The notes: generated by a model not told the origin, from the sequence alone. Positions 16,790-25,944 are shown, counted from the first letter of the stretch. The stretch is 64,000 bases of DNA from Streptomyces sp. NBC_00237 (GCF_026342435.1 NZ_JAPEMT010000001.1:2412501-2476500), one strand, 5' to 3'. A program made the numbers and translations.

Positions 16790-16893
16790 GCCCGACCCCC
16801 ACTGTCAGACCCCACCCGTAAACTCGCAGATCCACGAAGAAACCCTGCGCCCACCTGCGCAGAACCGGACCTCGGAGGGGAGGCGCAGCCACC

Positions 16894-19800
16894 ATGACCA
16901 CCACCCGCCCCACCCCCGTGCCCGCCCACACGGCGGCCCTCTACCTCCCCGCCCCGCTGCCCCGCGACGCCCGTATCGCCCTGTGGTCGCCGGAAGGGCC
17001 GCCGCCTTCGGGCGCCGAGGACACCGTCACCGTCGTCCGCCGTCAGGGTGCCGTCGTCCGGGCCCGCACCGCCCCGGCCCGGATCCTGCCGCTCGCCGAG
17101 GCCCTGCCGCTGCTCGTCGCCGCCCGGCACGCCCCCACCGCCCACCCCGCGACGCGCTGCTGGGGAGCGGCCGCCCTGCACGCCCTGCACCTCGTCTCGC
17201 GTGGGCTGCTGCTGCCGGGGCTCACCCGGGCCGACGACGACGCCTGGCGGGCCGGTCCGCCGGATGCCGCCGACGTCGCCCAGCTGCGTGCGATCGCCGC
17301 CGCCCTGCCGCCCGAGGGATACGCGGTTCCGCTGTCCGACCGCACACCACTCCAGGTTCCGGACCCCGCCCACCTGGTGCGTTCCTTCGTGGACGCCGTC
17401 GCCGACGTGCTGCCCCGCACGCCCGCCGCCGCCCTCGCCTTCGGGGACCCTTTCGCCTCCCACGAGGCGCAGAACCTGCCGCGCCTGCGCGAGTGGGCCG
17501 CCGAGGTCGCGGCGGGCGCGGACGCCGGAGTGCGGGTCTCGCTCCGGCTCGACCTCCCGGCGGACGGCCTCTTCGACTCCCGCGAGGAGGACGACCGCTC
17601 CCGCGAGGAGGACGGCGGCGACCCGCCCGAAGGCCGCTCTGCCCGAAACCGTACGGAAGGGCCCCGCCGTGCCGGGGCCGCCGTGGTCCAGGTGCACAGC
17701 CTCGCCGACCCCACCCACCTCGTCGACGCCGTGGACCTCTGGGCGGGCGACGGCGGTGATTCCTTCGGGCCCCGCGCCCGCGTGGACACGGTGCTCGCCC
17801 TGCGCCGCGCGGGCCGGGTCTGGCCGCCGCTCGCCCGCCTCCTGGAGCAGCCCGTTCCCGACGTACTGCCCCTCTCCGACGAGGAGTTGTACGACCTGCT
17901 GGGCGCGGCCGCGCACCGGCTGGAGGCCGCCGGGGTCACGGTCCACTGGCCGCGCGAACTGGCCCGTACGCTGACCGCCACGGCGGTGGTGCGCCCCGCG
18001 CCCGGCTCGGCCACCGATGGCACCGCCTTCTTCGACGCGGAGCACCTCTTCGCGTTCAGCTGGCAGTTGGCGCTCGGTGGCGAGGACCTCACCGAGGCCG
18101 AGATGGACGCCCTGGTCGAGGAGCACCGCCCGGTGGTCCGGCTGCGCGACCAGTGGGTGGTGGTCGACCCCGAGCTCGTACGCAAGGCGCGCAAGCGGCA
18201 GTTGGGTCTGCTGGACCCGGCCGACGCGCTGGAGGTCGCCCTCACCGGCACCGCGGAGGTCGACGGCGAACGCGTCGACGCGGTACCCGTGGGGGCGCTG
18301 GCGACCCTCCGCGACCGGCTCGCCCGAGGCGGCGCCGACACCCTCCCGCAGCCGCCCGCGCTCAAGGCCACCCTGCGCGACTACCAACTCCGCGGCCTGG
18401 CCTGGCTCGACCTGATGACCTCGCTGGGCCTCGGCGGCTGCCTCGCCGACGACATGGGCCTCGGCAAGACCATCACCGTCATCGCCCTCCACCTGCACCG
18501 CGTCGACGCGGCCCGCGCGGCGGCGACCCCGGGAGCACCGGCCGCCCCCGGCCCGCGCACCGCGCCCACCCTGGTGGTCTGCCCCGCCTCCCTCCTCGGC
18601 AACTGGCAGCGCGAGATCGAACGCTTCGCCCCCGGCGTCCCCGTGCGCCGCTTCCACGGCGCGGCACGCACCCTGGACGACTTGGCCACCGCCGACGGCC
18701 TCTTCGACGCCGACGCCGCCCGAGGCACCGCCCCCGACGCCCCGCCCCCCTCGCGCTCGTACGACGGCGGATTCGTCCTCACCACCTACGGCACCATGCG
18801 CACCAGCGCCGCCCAACTGGCCACCCACACCTGGAACATGATCGTCGCCGACGAGGCCCAGCACCTCAAGAACGCACGCTCCTCCACCGCCAAGGCCCTC
18901 CGAACGATCCCCACCCCGGCCCGGATCGCCCTCACCGGCACCCCCGTCGAGAACAACCTCTCGGAGCTGTGGGCCCTCCTGGACTGGACGACCCCGGGAC
19001 TCCTCGGCCCCCTCACCTCCTTCCGGGCCCGGCACGCCCGCGCCGTCGAGGGCGGTGAGGACCCGGAGGCAGTGGAGCGCCTCGCCCGCCTGGTGCGCCC
19101 CTTCCTCCTGCGCCGCAAGAAGTCCGACCCCGGCATCGCCCCCGAACTGCCCCCCAAGACCGAGACCGACCACCCCGTCTCCCTCTCCCGCGAGCAGGTC
19201 GCCCTCTACCAGGCGGCCGTGCACGAGACGATGGCCGCCATCGAGACCTCCGAGGGCATCGCCCGCCGCGGCCTGATCATGAAGCTGCTGACCTCCCTCA
19301 AGCAGATCTGCAACCACCCCGCGCAGTATCTGAAGGAAGGGGGCTCGAAGGACGACCCGCCCCGCTTGGCCACCACCCGCTCCGGCAAGCTCGCCCTCCT
19401 CGACGAACTCCTCGACACGATCCTCGCCGAGGAGGACTCCGTACTGATCTTCACCCAGTACGTGAGCATGGCCCGGCTGCTCTCCCGGCACCTGGCCGCC
19501 CGCGCGATCCCCGCCCAACTCCTGCACGGCGGGACCCCGGTGGCGCAGCGGGAGGAGATGGTCGACCGCTTCCAGTCCGGCGAGGTCCCCGTCTTCCTGC
19601 TCTCCCTCAAGGCGGCCGGAACGGGCCTCAACCTCACTCGCGCCGCGCACGTCGTGCACTTCGACCGCTGGTGGAACCCGGCGGTCGAGGAGCAGGCCAC
19701 CGACCGCGCCTACCGCATCGGCCAGACCCAGCCCGTCCAGGTCCACCGCCTCATCGCCGAGGGCACCGTCGAGGACCGCATCGCGGAACTCCTCGCCTCC

Positions 19801-19905
19801 AAGCGGTCGTTGGCGGACGCGATCCTCGGCTCCGGCGAGGCCGCCCTCACCGAACTCACCGACCGCGAACTGGCCGACCTCGTCTCCCTGCGGAGGCCGT
19901 CATGA
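16894..19905 (+). CDS. SNF2/RapA-family DEAD-like helicase
   Basis: 1003 residues. The N-terminal half (to about 480) is the SNF2-associated region seen in bacterial HepA-like proteins. The helicase core has Walker A DDMGLGKT (about 520), Ia VVCPASLLGNWQREI, DEAQ box VADEAQHLKN (about 652), TGTPVENNLSELWALLDW, and the C-terminal lobe with FTQYVSMARLL, LSLKAAGTGLNLTRA and RAYRIGQTQPVQVHRL (about 939). It is an ATP-driven DNA translocase of the Swi2/Snf2 group. It overlaps the SWIM zinc-finger gene by 4 bases, a pairing common in actinobacteria, which implies a shared complex. Residues 225-260 are a charged insertion. Confidence 0.92.
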   Translation: MTTTRPTPVPAHTAALYLPAPLPRDARIALWSPEGPPPSGAEDTVTVVRRQGAVVRARTAPARILPLAEALPLLVAARHAPTAHPATRCWGAAALHALHLVSRGLLLPGLTRADDDAWRAGPPDAADVAQLRAIAAALPPEGYAVPLSDRTPLQVPDPAHLVRSFVDAVADVLPRTPAAALAFGDPFASHEAQNLPRLREWAAEVAAGADAGVRVSLRLDLPADGLFDSREEDDRSREEDGGDPPEGRSARNRTEGPRRAGAAVVQVHSLADPTHLVDAVDLWAGDGGDSFGPRARVDTVLALRRAGRVWPPLARLLEQPVPDVLPLSDEELYDLLGAAAHRLEAAGVTVHWPRELARTLTATAVVRPAPGSATDGTAFFDAEHLFAFSWQLALGGEDLTEAEMDALVEEHRPVVRLRDQWVVVDPELVRKARKRQLGLLDPADALEVALTGTAEVDGERVDAVPVGALATLRDRLARGGADTLPQPPALKATLRDYQLRGLAWLDLMTSLGLGGCLADDMGLGKTITVIALHLHRVDAARAAATPGAPAAPGPRTAPTLVVCPASLLGNWQREIERFAPGVPVRRFHGAARTLDDLATADGLFDADAARGTAPDAPPPSRSYDGGFVLTTYGTMRTSAAQLATHTWNMIVADEAQHLKNARSSTAKALRTIPTPARIALTGTPVENNLSELWALLDWTTPGLLGPLTSFRARHARAVEGGEDPEAVERLARLVRPFLLRRKKSDPGIAPELPPKTETDHPVSLSREQVALYQAAVHETMAAIETSEGIARRGLIMKLLTSLKQICNHPAQYLKEGGSKDDPPRLATTRSGKLALLDELLDTILAEEDSVLIFTQYVSMARLLSRHLAARAIPAQLLHGGTPVAQREEMVDRFQSGEVPVFLLSLKAAGTGLNLTRAAHVVHFDRWWNPAVEEQATDRAYRIGQTQPVQVHRLIAEGTVEDRIAELLASKRSLADAILGSGEAALTELTDRELADLVSLRRPS

Positions 19906-21182
19906 CCCCGTACGGACCCCGCCCCACGGCACGTGGCCCGCACACCGCTGCCGCGTCCGACCGCCGCCGTACGTTCCCGCCGGACCCGGAGTCGACCGGG
20001 CCCGCCGTCACCTGGTGGGGCAGGGCCTGGGTGGCAGCCCTGGAGGACCTCTCCCTCGACCCCGCCCGCCTCGCCCGGGGCCGGGCCTACGCGGACGCGG
20101 GCCACGTCGACGCGATCACCGTCACCCCGGGCCGGGTCGTGGCGTACGTACGGGGCAGCCGCGCCCGCCCCTACCGCGCCGAGCTCCGTCTGCGCACCCT
20201 CGTACCGGAGGACTGGGACGCCTTCCTGGACGCGGCCGCCGCCGACCCCGCCCACCTGGAATCCCTCCTCGCCAAGACCGTCCCCCAGGCCCTCCTCGAC
20301 CCGGCCTCGCCCCTCGCGGAGATCCCCCTCCTCCCCACCACGGCAGGCGACCTCCTGCCCTCCTGCACCTGCCCGGACGCGGGCCGCCCCTGCAAGCACG
20401 CGGCGGCCCTCTGCTACCAGGTGGCCCGCATCGTCGACGAGGACCCCTTCGTCATCTTCCTGCTCCGAGGCCGCGACGAGAGGGAGATCCTCGACGCCCT
20501 CTCCCACCGCAACGCCGCCCGCACCGCGACGGAAACCCGCACACCCCCCACGCTCCCCGGCCTCCCGGCCCGCGAAGCCCTCACCCGCACCCTCGCCCCC
20601 CTGCCCCCGGCCTTCCCGCCGCCCCCGCACCCGGGCACACCCCCCTCCTACCCGCCCCCGCACCTGCGCGGCGCCCCCGACCCCCTCGCCCTGGACCACC
20701 TCGCCACCGACGCCGCCCACCGCGCGCACGCCCTCCTCAGCACCGGCACGGACCCGATCGCCGCCCTCACCCCCTGGCAGGACGCGGTCCGCATCGCCGC
20801 CGCCCAGCCCGGTTCCGGCCTGACCGCGGCGACCCGCTCCCTCTACACGTCCCTCACCCGGGCGCTGGGCCGCACCCCCACCGAGCTGGCCAAGGCGGTG
20901 TCCGCCTGGCGTCAGGGCGGCTCCGGAGCCCTCTGCGTACTGGACACCCCGTGGGACCCCCCGGCGGGCCCCTTCGACCGCGCCCGCTCCACCCTGCTCG
21001 TCCTCGGCCTGAACTTCCGCCCCACCCACAACCGCCTGACCGCGGGCCGCTTCCAGCTCCGCTACGGGCAGGACGGCCTCTGGTACGGCTACGCGTCGGA
21101 CACCGGCCACGACGACTGGTGGCCGGAAGGCCCGCCGGGCCACGACCCCGTGGACGTACTGAACCGTTTGCGCGGAGCCTGA
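19902..21182 (+). CDS. SWIM zinc-finger protein
   Basis: 426 residues from the ATG that overlaps the helicase stop (ATGA). The SWIM motif CxC...CxH is seen as SCTCPDAGRPCKHAAALCY at about 153-171. Upstream residues (30-110; ARGRAYADAGHVDAITVTPGRVVAYVRGSR) form the usual companion region. The middle (205-255) is Pro-rich, and the end (VLGLNFRPTHNRLTAGRFQLRYGQDGLWYGY) is well ordered. SWIM domains bind DNA or proteins, and with the coupled SNF2 protein it probably acts on DNA. The exact role is unknown. Confidence 0.88.
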   Translation: MTPYGPRPTARGPHTAAASDRRRTFPPDPESTGPAVTWWGRAWVAALEDLSLDPARLARGRAYADAGHVDAITVTPGRVVAYVRGSRARPYRAELRLRTLVPEDWDAFLDAAAADPAHLESLLAKTVPQALLDPASPLAEIPLLPTTAGDLLPSCTCPDAGRPCKHAAALCYQVARIVDEDPFVIFLLRGRDEREILDALSHRNAARTATETRTPPTLPGLPAREALTRTLAPLPPAFPPPPHPGTPPSYPPPHLRGAPDPLALDHLATDAAHRAHALLSTGTDPIAALTPWQDAVRIAAAQPGSGLTAATRSLYTSLTRALGRTPTELAKAVSAWRQGGSGALCVLDTPWDPPAGPFDRARSTLLVLGLNFRPTHNRLTAGRFQLRYGQDGLWYGYASDTGHDDWWPEGPPGHDPVDVLNRLRGA

Positions 21183-21258
21183 CGCACGGGCCGCCCCGGC
21201 GAAGCCCTCCGTCCCCGCGAGCCACCCACTCGGCGCAACGCCCGGCACCTACCGAGGA

Positions 21259-21930
21259 TCAGCGGGGGGGGGTGTCTCCAGAGGCGCTCCTGCTCCCGGG
21301 CACCGTGCCCCTCCCCGGGGGCAGCGCACCCGACGTTCCGGGCGGCAGCACCCCGGGCGTGCCCGGCGCCGACGGCGGAGCGGGCGCGGGCAGCGCGATC
21401 AGATCGCTCACCCCCGCGACCTGCTGCAACGTCCTGGCCAGGGACTCCAGCGCCTGACGCACCGCGTCCAGATCGCCCCGCAGCGCCTGCGCGTGCTCCC
21501 AGGCCCGTTCGTACGCCACCGGGTCGACATGCGCGGGACGCTGCGACTCGTACGCGGCCAGCCGAGGGTGCCACTCGGACAGCAGAGGGCGCAGGACCCG
21601 GTTCAGTACGGTCATCGCCAGCACACCGAAACTCAAGTGGCCCGGCTCCAGCGGCGGCGCGACGGCCGGGCCGTGCCTGCGCAGGATCTCCCGGGTCGTG
21701 CCGAACAAGCTGTACAACGAGGACAGCGCCTCCCGTAACAGCCCCTTGTCCCTTCCCAGTTCGGCCACGGAAACCCGGCTGACCAGGTCGAGGTAGAGCT
21801 CCCAGGACGCCCGCCGCTCGGCGTCCGCCGGTTCCCACACACCCGCGATCTCACCCACGAACGGAAATGCCAGCCGGGCCGTGATCTGCGTCGGACCCGC
21901 CCCGTGCCGCTTGCCGCTGTTGCGCTTCAT
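21259..21930 (-). CDS. Uncharacterised protein paralogous to the TIR protein's C terminus
   Basis: 223 residues from the ATG at 21930, which follows a GGGGAGGG site. I do not recognise the domain. Residues about 45-180 (LYLDLVSRVSVAELGRDKGL, LREALSSLYSLFGTTREILRRHG, LLSEWHPRLAAYESQRPAHV) align with the last 140 residues of the divergently encoded TIR-NB-ARC protein (LREALTSLYGLFPFVRETLRRY, FTTTWHPLLTAYEATRPASV). The C terminus is Pro/Gly/Ser-rich. The domain is alpha-helical by composition and has no catalytic signature. Its start lies 39 bases from the TIR gene start, so one short region controls both. Inferred to be a partner or regulator of the TIR protein. Confidence 0.75.
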   Translation of the reverse strand: MKRNSGKRHGAGPTQITARLAFPFVGEIAGVWEPADAERRASWELYLDLVSRVSVAELGRDKGLLREALSSLYSLFGTTREILRRHGPAVAPPLEPGHLSFGVLAMTVLNRVLRPLLSEWHPRLAAYESQRPAHVDPVAYERAWEHAQALRGDLDAVRQALESLARTLQQVAGVSDLIALPAPAPPSAPGTPGVLPPGTSGALPPGRGTVPGSRSASGDTPPR

Positions 21931-21955
21931 GATCGCCCTCCCCGGCTCCTCACAG

Positions 21956-21961
21956 TAGGGT
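21956..21961 (+). promoter_or_regulatory. -10 element of the TIR gene; leaderless start
   Basis: TAGGGT ends 8 bases before the GTG start at 21970, and no ribosome-binding site is present, so the transcript probably begins at or next to the start codon. Confidence 0.55.
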
Positions 21962-21969
21962 AAGGCTCC

Positions 21970-23970
21970 GTGTTCTCCGTGTGGGATGTCTTCTTCAGCT
22001 ACAGCCGCGACGACGCGGACCGGGTGCGTCCGCTGCTCGACGCGCTCCGGGAATCCGGCCTGAAGGTCTTCACGGACGAGGCGGGCGTCGCCTCCTTCTC
22101 CGGCATCAGCGACACCATCCGCCGCGAACTCGCCAACTCCCGCGCACTGCTGGCCTATTACTCCACCGGCTACCCCGAACGCCAGGCATGCCAGTGGGAA
22201 CTGACCACGGCCTACCTCGTGGGGCTCGGCGAGGGCGACCCCCGCCGCCGCGTCATGGTCGTCAACCCCGAGCCGGGCACCGCCCACATCCAGCCGGTGG
22301 AACTGCGCGACGCCCGGCACGCGGACGGGCTCGGCGCGGACGCCGACCCGGCGGCCCTCGCCGCACTGGCCGCCGACGTACGCACGCACGTGGCCGCCCT
22401 CGACACCCCGATGTCCGCACCGCTGGCCGACGGCCGCAGCCCCCGCTGGCTGCCCGGGCCGCAGCCGTCCGCCGCCCCCGAGTTCACCGGCCGCCTCCCC
22501 GAGCTGTGGCGGGTGCACTCCGCGCTGCACGAACACGCCGCGCCCCTGGTCACCGGCCGGGCCTCGGCCCGCGCCGTCCAGATCCGGGGCATGGCGGGCG
22601 TCGGCAAGACGCTCCTCGCCCAGGAGTACGCCCTGCGCTTCGGTGCGGCCTTCCCCGGCGGGGTCTGCTGGCTCGACGCCACCAGCCCCGGCAGCTACGA
22701 GACCGATCTCGAAGCCCTCCGCCGCCGCCTGGAAGCCCCCGACCTCTACGCCCATTTCGAGGCCGCGGCGGCCCCCTTCCTCTTCGTCGTCGACGGCCTG
22801 CCGCCCCGCCTGGCCCCGCGCGACGCCGCCCGGCTCGCCGCTCCGCACCCCCTCGGCCGCACCCTCTTCACCACCCGAGGCCGCGGTTACGCCGCACTCG
22901 CCGCCCCCGTCGACCTCGGCCCGCTCGACCCGGAACACGCCTACGCCCTCGCGGGCTCCCGCGAACTCGCCGCGTCCGCCGAGGGCCACCCGCTCGCCCT
23001 CGCCCTGCTGGCCCGCGCGGGCAGACCGGCCGACGCCCTGTACACACCCGGCCCCTCACCCCTGGACACCCTCGCCGGGGACGACATCACCTCCGCCCTC
23101 GTCCGCGACGCCGACACCGCCGACGCCCAGGACGTACTGCGCTGCGCGGCGGCCCTGCACCCGCTGCCGCTCACCGCCCACGACGCGGCCCGCGCCCTGG
23201 CCGCCGCCGACTCCGTACCCAGGGCGGTGGCGCAGCGCAGGGCCGAGGCGGGCGTACGGGATCTGGAGGTGTGCAGCATGCTCACGCGGGAACGGCAGTC
23301 CGGACGGACGGCTTCCACCGACCCCCACTGGCACGTCCACCCGGTCACCCTGCACGCCTGGCGCCATCACGACCCCTCTCCGGCCCGCACCGAAGCACTG
23401 CGGCACGCCGTCCTGCGCACCCTGCACGGGGCTACGCTGGGAAGCGCCGGACTCCCCGGCGGCCGGAAGGAGTCGGACATGCCCACGTCGCCCTCCCGCA
23501 CGAACCCGCTCCCGCCGCCGAGCGAGTCGGAGCGGATGGCCGCCTTCGACATCCAGACCGAACTCGTCACCCGCATCGGCATCCAGGAACTGCCTCCCGG
23601 CGGCGGCAACCTCCGCGAAGCCCTGACCTCGTTGTACGGGCTCTTCCCCTTCGTCCGCGAGACGCTGCGCCGCTACAGCGTCAGCCTGGCCGCCGCCCCC
23701 GCCGACACGGACACCCCGCACGTACGCGCCGTCGCCTACCGCCTCCTCAACGACACCTTGCGCCCCTTCACCACCACCTGGCACCCGCTCCTCACGGCCT
23801 ACGAGGCGACGCGCCCGGCCTCCGTGACACCCCAGGACCACGAGGCGGCCTGGCCCGATGCGGACCGGATGCGGGCAGAGCTCACCGCCCTGCGCGGCCC
23901 GTTGCTGCGCATCTCCGCAGACCTCGCCGCCATCTCGGGAGCGGACTTCGGCCTGACGGCGGCGGGCTGA
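21970..23970 (+). CDS. TIR-NB-ARC (NLR-like) protein with a fused helical domain
   Basis: 666 residues. TIR domain (1 to about 135): DVFFSYSRDDADRVRPLLDAL, FTDEAGVASFSG, and the candidate NAD-hydrolase glutamate E77 in CQWELTTAY. STAND/NB-ARC NTPase (about 165-340): Walker A GMAGVGKT (207-214), Walker B FLFVVDGLPP, and TTRGR, the NB-ARC sensor motif. A helical stretch follows to about 500. Residues 523-660 match the divergent gene at 21259-21930. Known TIR-STAND proteins act in anti-phage defence by NAD+ depletion after sensing; that role is inferred here. An internal ATG at 23479 has its own GGAAGGAG site and would make the C-terminal domain alone. There are no repeat sensors (TPR/WD40) at the C terminus, which is unusual. 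Confidence 0.85.
   Translation: MFSVWDVFFSYSRDDADRVRPLLDALRESGLKVFTDEAGVASFSGISDTIRRELANSRALLAYYSTGYPERQACQWELTTAYLVGLGEGDPRRRVMVVNPEPGTAHIQPVELRDARHADGLGADADPAALAALAADVRTHVAALDTPMSAPLADGRSPRWLPGPQPSAAPEFTGRLPELWRVHSALHEHAAPLVTGRASARAVQIRGMAGVGKTLLAQEYALRFGAAFPGGVCWLDATSPGSYETDLEALRRRLEAPDLYAHFEAAAAPFLFVVDGLPPRLAPRDAARLAAPHPLGRTLFTTRGRGYAALAAPVDLGPLDPEHAYALAGSRELAASAEGHPLALALLARAGRPADALYTPGPSPLDTLAGDDITSALVRDADTADAQDVLRCAAALHPLPLTAHDAARALAAADSVPRAVAQRRAEAGVRDLEVCSMLTRERQSGRTASTDPHWHVHPVTLHAWRHHDPSPARTEALRHAVLRTLHGATLGSAGLPGGRKESDMPTSPSRTNPLPPPSESERMAAFDIQTELVTRIGIQELPPGGGNLREALTSLYGLFPFVRETLRRYSVSLAAAPADTDTPHVRAVAYRLLNDTLRPFTTTWHPLLTAYEATRPASVTPQDHEAAWPDADRMRAELTALRGPLLRISADLAAISGADFGLTAAG
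23433..23478 (+). promoter_or_regulatory. Internal -10 and ribosome-binding site before an in-frame ATG
   Basis: Within the TIR gene, TACGCT (23433-23438) and a strong GGAAGGAG (23465-23472) stand 6 bases before an in-frame ATG at 23479. They would allow a 163-residue protein (23479-23970) equal to the fused C-terminal domain to be made separately. Confidence 0.5.
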
Positions 23971-23995
23971 CACACCTCGGCGGGGGCAGGTCCGC

Positions 23996-24667
23996 TCAGC
24001 CCCCGGCAGCCGTGCGCCACCCCCGCAACACGCCCTCGATCGTCTCCGCCACCCGCGCCCGCGCCTCGTTCCTCGGGGTGCCCGCCATCAGCAGGGCGTC
24101 GTACGGCGTGTCGACATGGCGCACGGAGGCGCGGACAGCCGCGGTGACGGCGGCCTCGTCCAGGGCGCGGCCCGAGGCACTGCGGCCCACCCGGCCGCTG
24201 CCCCTGGCCGAGGCGTGCGCGGCGACGGTGCGGGCCCGTTCGGGCGGGCAGCCGGGGAAGAGCGCGGCGATGGCCGCCGCGAACGCGGCCGTGAAGCGGA
24301 CGTCCTCGGCGGCACGGCGGACCGCGTCCCGGGCGCGGCGGCGTTCGCGGGCCTCGGCGTCGGCGAGGCAGGCGGACTCGGCGACGGCGAGGGCGGCCTC
24401 CTCGACGAGCAGGCCCTGGCGCTCGTAGCGCTTGCGGCGCTTGTGCCAGCGGACGACGACCGCCCACAGCGAACTGGCCTCGCGGGCCCGGCGGGTGAGG
24501 GCCGTGTCGCCGCGCGGCAGGAACAGGAGATGCCCGAGGTCGGCGCAGTCCAGGCAGCGCGGGGCGTTGAATTCGAGGATCAGGAGGGGGAGCGGGCCCT
24601 GGCGGCAGTCGGCGCAGTGCCGCCGCTGGAGGGGTTCGACGACCACGAGATGAGCGACGAGGTTCAT
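23996..24667 (-). CDS. DUF2293 domain protein
   Basis: 223 residues. The N-terminal part has a CxxC...CxxC arrangement (HCADCRQGPLP and RCLDCADLGHL), possibly a zinc ribbon, followed by VVVRWHKRRKRYERQGLLVEEAAL. The C-terminal half (about 110-210), with AAIAALFPGCPPERARTVAAHAS and VRHVDTPYDALL, is the DUF2293 region common in Streptomyces. The function is unknown. The gene converges on the TIR gene with a 25-bp gap. No clear ribosome-binding site precedes the ATG; it may be leaderless (TATCCC lies 6 bases upstream). Confidence 0.8.
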   Translation of the reverse strand: MNLVAHLVVVEPLQRRHCADCRQGPLPLLILEFNAPRCLDCADLGHLLFLPRGDTALTRRAREASSLWAVVVRWHKRRKRYERQGLLVEEAALAVAESACLADAEARERRRARDAVRRAAEDVRFTAAFAAAIAALFPGCPPERARTVAAHASARGSGRVGRSASGRALDEAAVTAAVRASVRHVDTPYDALLMAGTPRNEARARVAETIEGVLRGWRTAAGG

Positions 24668-24693
24668 GGGAAGGGGATACCCCCCGTTTCTCC

Positions 24694-25128
24694 CTACGGC
24701 ACAGAGCGGTTTCCGGCTCCTTCCAGCGCCTCGGCGAGCTTGTCCCGCGCCTCGGTCTGCGCCGCGATCCGGGCGTCCAGTACGGCCAGCCGGTCCCGTG
24801 CGATCCGCAGCTTCGCCTCGGATGGCGCGGCAGCGAGCACGTCACCGTCCAGGCAGGGAGCGAAGTCCTGTACGTCGTCCAAGGTCAGGCCCACGGCGAG
24901 GAGTTGGCGGATGTTGCGTACGCGGACGACGGAGGCTTCCGCGTCGTAGGTCCGGTAGCCGTTGGCCTCCCGGTGGGAGGTGAGCAGGCCCGCCTGCTCG
25001 TAGTGCCGCAGAGCGCGGGCGGTCGTGCCCGTCGCCCGCGCGAGTTCCCCGATGCGCACGTCCGCCCCCCCGTTCGACGCTGCTGCCTGTGCCGCCGCCT
25101 GTGCTGCCGGGGAATTCGTAGCACGCAC
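24694..25128 (-). CDS. MerR family transcriptional regulator
   Basis: 144 residues. The winged helix-turn-helix is VRIGELARATGTTARALRHYEQAGLLTSHREANGYRTYD, followed by VRVRNIRQLLAVGLTLDDV and the long dimerisation helix (about 100-137). The one Cys (DFAPCLDGD) is the common spot in non-metal MerR proteins; no metal-binding cluster is seen, so a small-molecule or redox signal is likelier. The GTG start at 25128 lies 4 bases after the SDR stop; an alternative GTG at 25059 gives the compact family N terminus. It probably controls its own operon through the operator at 25945-25968. Confidence 0.88.
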   Translation of the reverse strand: MRATNSPAAQAAAQAAASNGGADVRIGELARATGTTARALRHYEQAGLLTSHREANGYRTYDAEASVVRVRNIRQLLAVGLTLDDVQDFAPCLDGDVLAAAPSEAKLRIARDRLAVLDARIAAQTEARDKLAEALEGAGNRSVP

Positions 25129-25132
25129 GGGC

Positions 25133-25930
25133 TCACGCGACCACCGCGCCCCCGTCCACCGGCAGCACGACGCCCGTCACGAACGACGCCTCCGGTGCGG
25201 CGAGCCGGGTGATCGCCCAGGCGGCCTCCTCCGGGCGCCCGATCCGGCCCAGCGGAGTGTGCGCCACCTGCCAGTTCCGTACGGCGGTCCGCTCGTCCGG
25301 CGTCAGCCCCCGGTGTTCGCCGATCGGAGTGTCGATCGCCCCCGGCGCCACCGCCACCACACGGATGCCGCGCGGTGCGAGTTCCACCGCCCAACTGCGG
25401 GTGAGGAGTTCGAGCGCTGCCTTCGACGCCGCGTAGACCGCGTTGCCGGGCCAGGCGCGCAGCCCCACCGAGGTGCTGATGTTCACGACGACGCCGCCGC
25501 GCGTGCCGAACGCGGGCAGGGCGGCCTGCGTCAGCAGGACCGGGGCGACCAGGTTCGTCGCGAGCTGCGCCTCGACGCCGGATCGGGTGTAGGTGCCGAG
25601 GGCGCCGCCGCCGACGATCCCAGCGTTGTTGACGAGGACGTCCAGGCGGCCGTACGTGTCGAGCGCCTCGCGCGCGAGGGCCTCGGCGGCCCCTTCCTCG
25701 GTGATGTCCGCGACGAAGGGGGTGATGCGGGAGGGGTGTTCGGCGGCGGCTGCCGTCTTCGCCAACGGCTCCGGCCTGCGCCCCACGGCGATCACCTGGG
25801 CGCCCTCGGCCGCGAAGGCGAGCGCGGTGGCCCGGCCGATGCCGGTGCCTCCTCCGGTGACGATGACGACGCGCCTCCCGGCGGGGGCGACAGGGGCGGC
25901 AGGGGTGGCTGTGGTGTCTGAGGTGTTCAT
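25133..25930 (-). CDS. Short-chain dehydrogenase/reductase
   Basis: 265 residues, classical SDR: cofactor motif TGGGTGIG (about 26-33), NNAG at about 103-106, the catalytic Ser in VNISTSVGLRAWPGN, and YAASK (Tyr and Lys). The start of the second beta-strand ends in VGRRPE, which favours NADPH. The C terminus FVTGVVLPVDGGAVVA is typical. An NAD(P)H-dependent alcohol/ketone oxidoreductase of unknown substrate, first gene of an SDR-MerR operon behind a palindromic operator. Confidence 0.9.
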   Translation of the reverse strand: MNTSDTTATPAAPVAPAGRRVVIVTGGGTGIGRATALAFAAEGAQVIAVGRRPEPLAKTAAAAEHPSRITPFVADITEEGAAEALAREALDTYGRLDVLVNNAGIVGGGALGTYTRSGVEAQLATNLVAPVLLTQAALPAFGTRGGVVVNISTSVGLRAWPGNAVYAASKAALELLTRSWAVELAPRGIRVVAVAPGAIDTPIGEHRGLTPDERTAVRNWQVAHTPLGRIGRPEEAAWAITRLAAPEASFVTGVVLPVDGGAVVA

Positions 25931-25944
25931 GGGGCCGATGTTCC

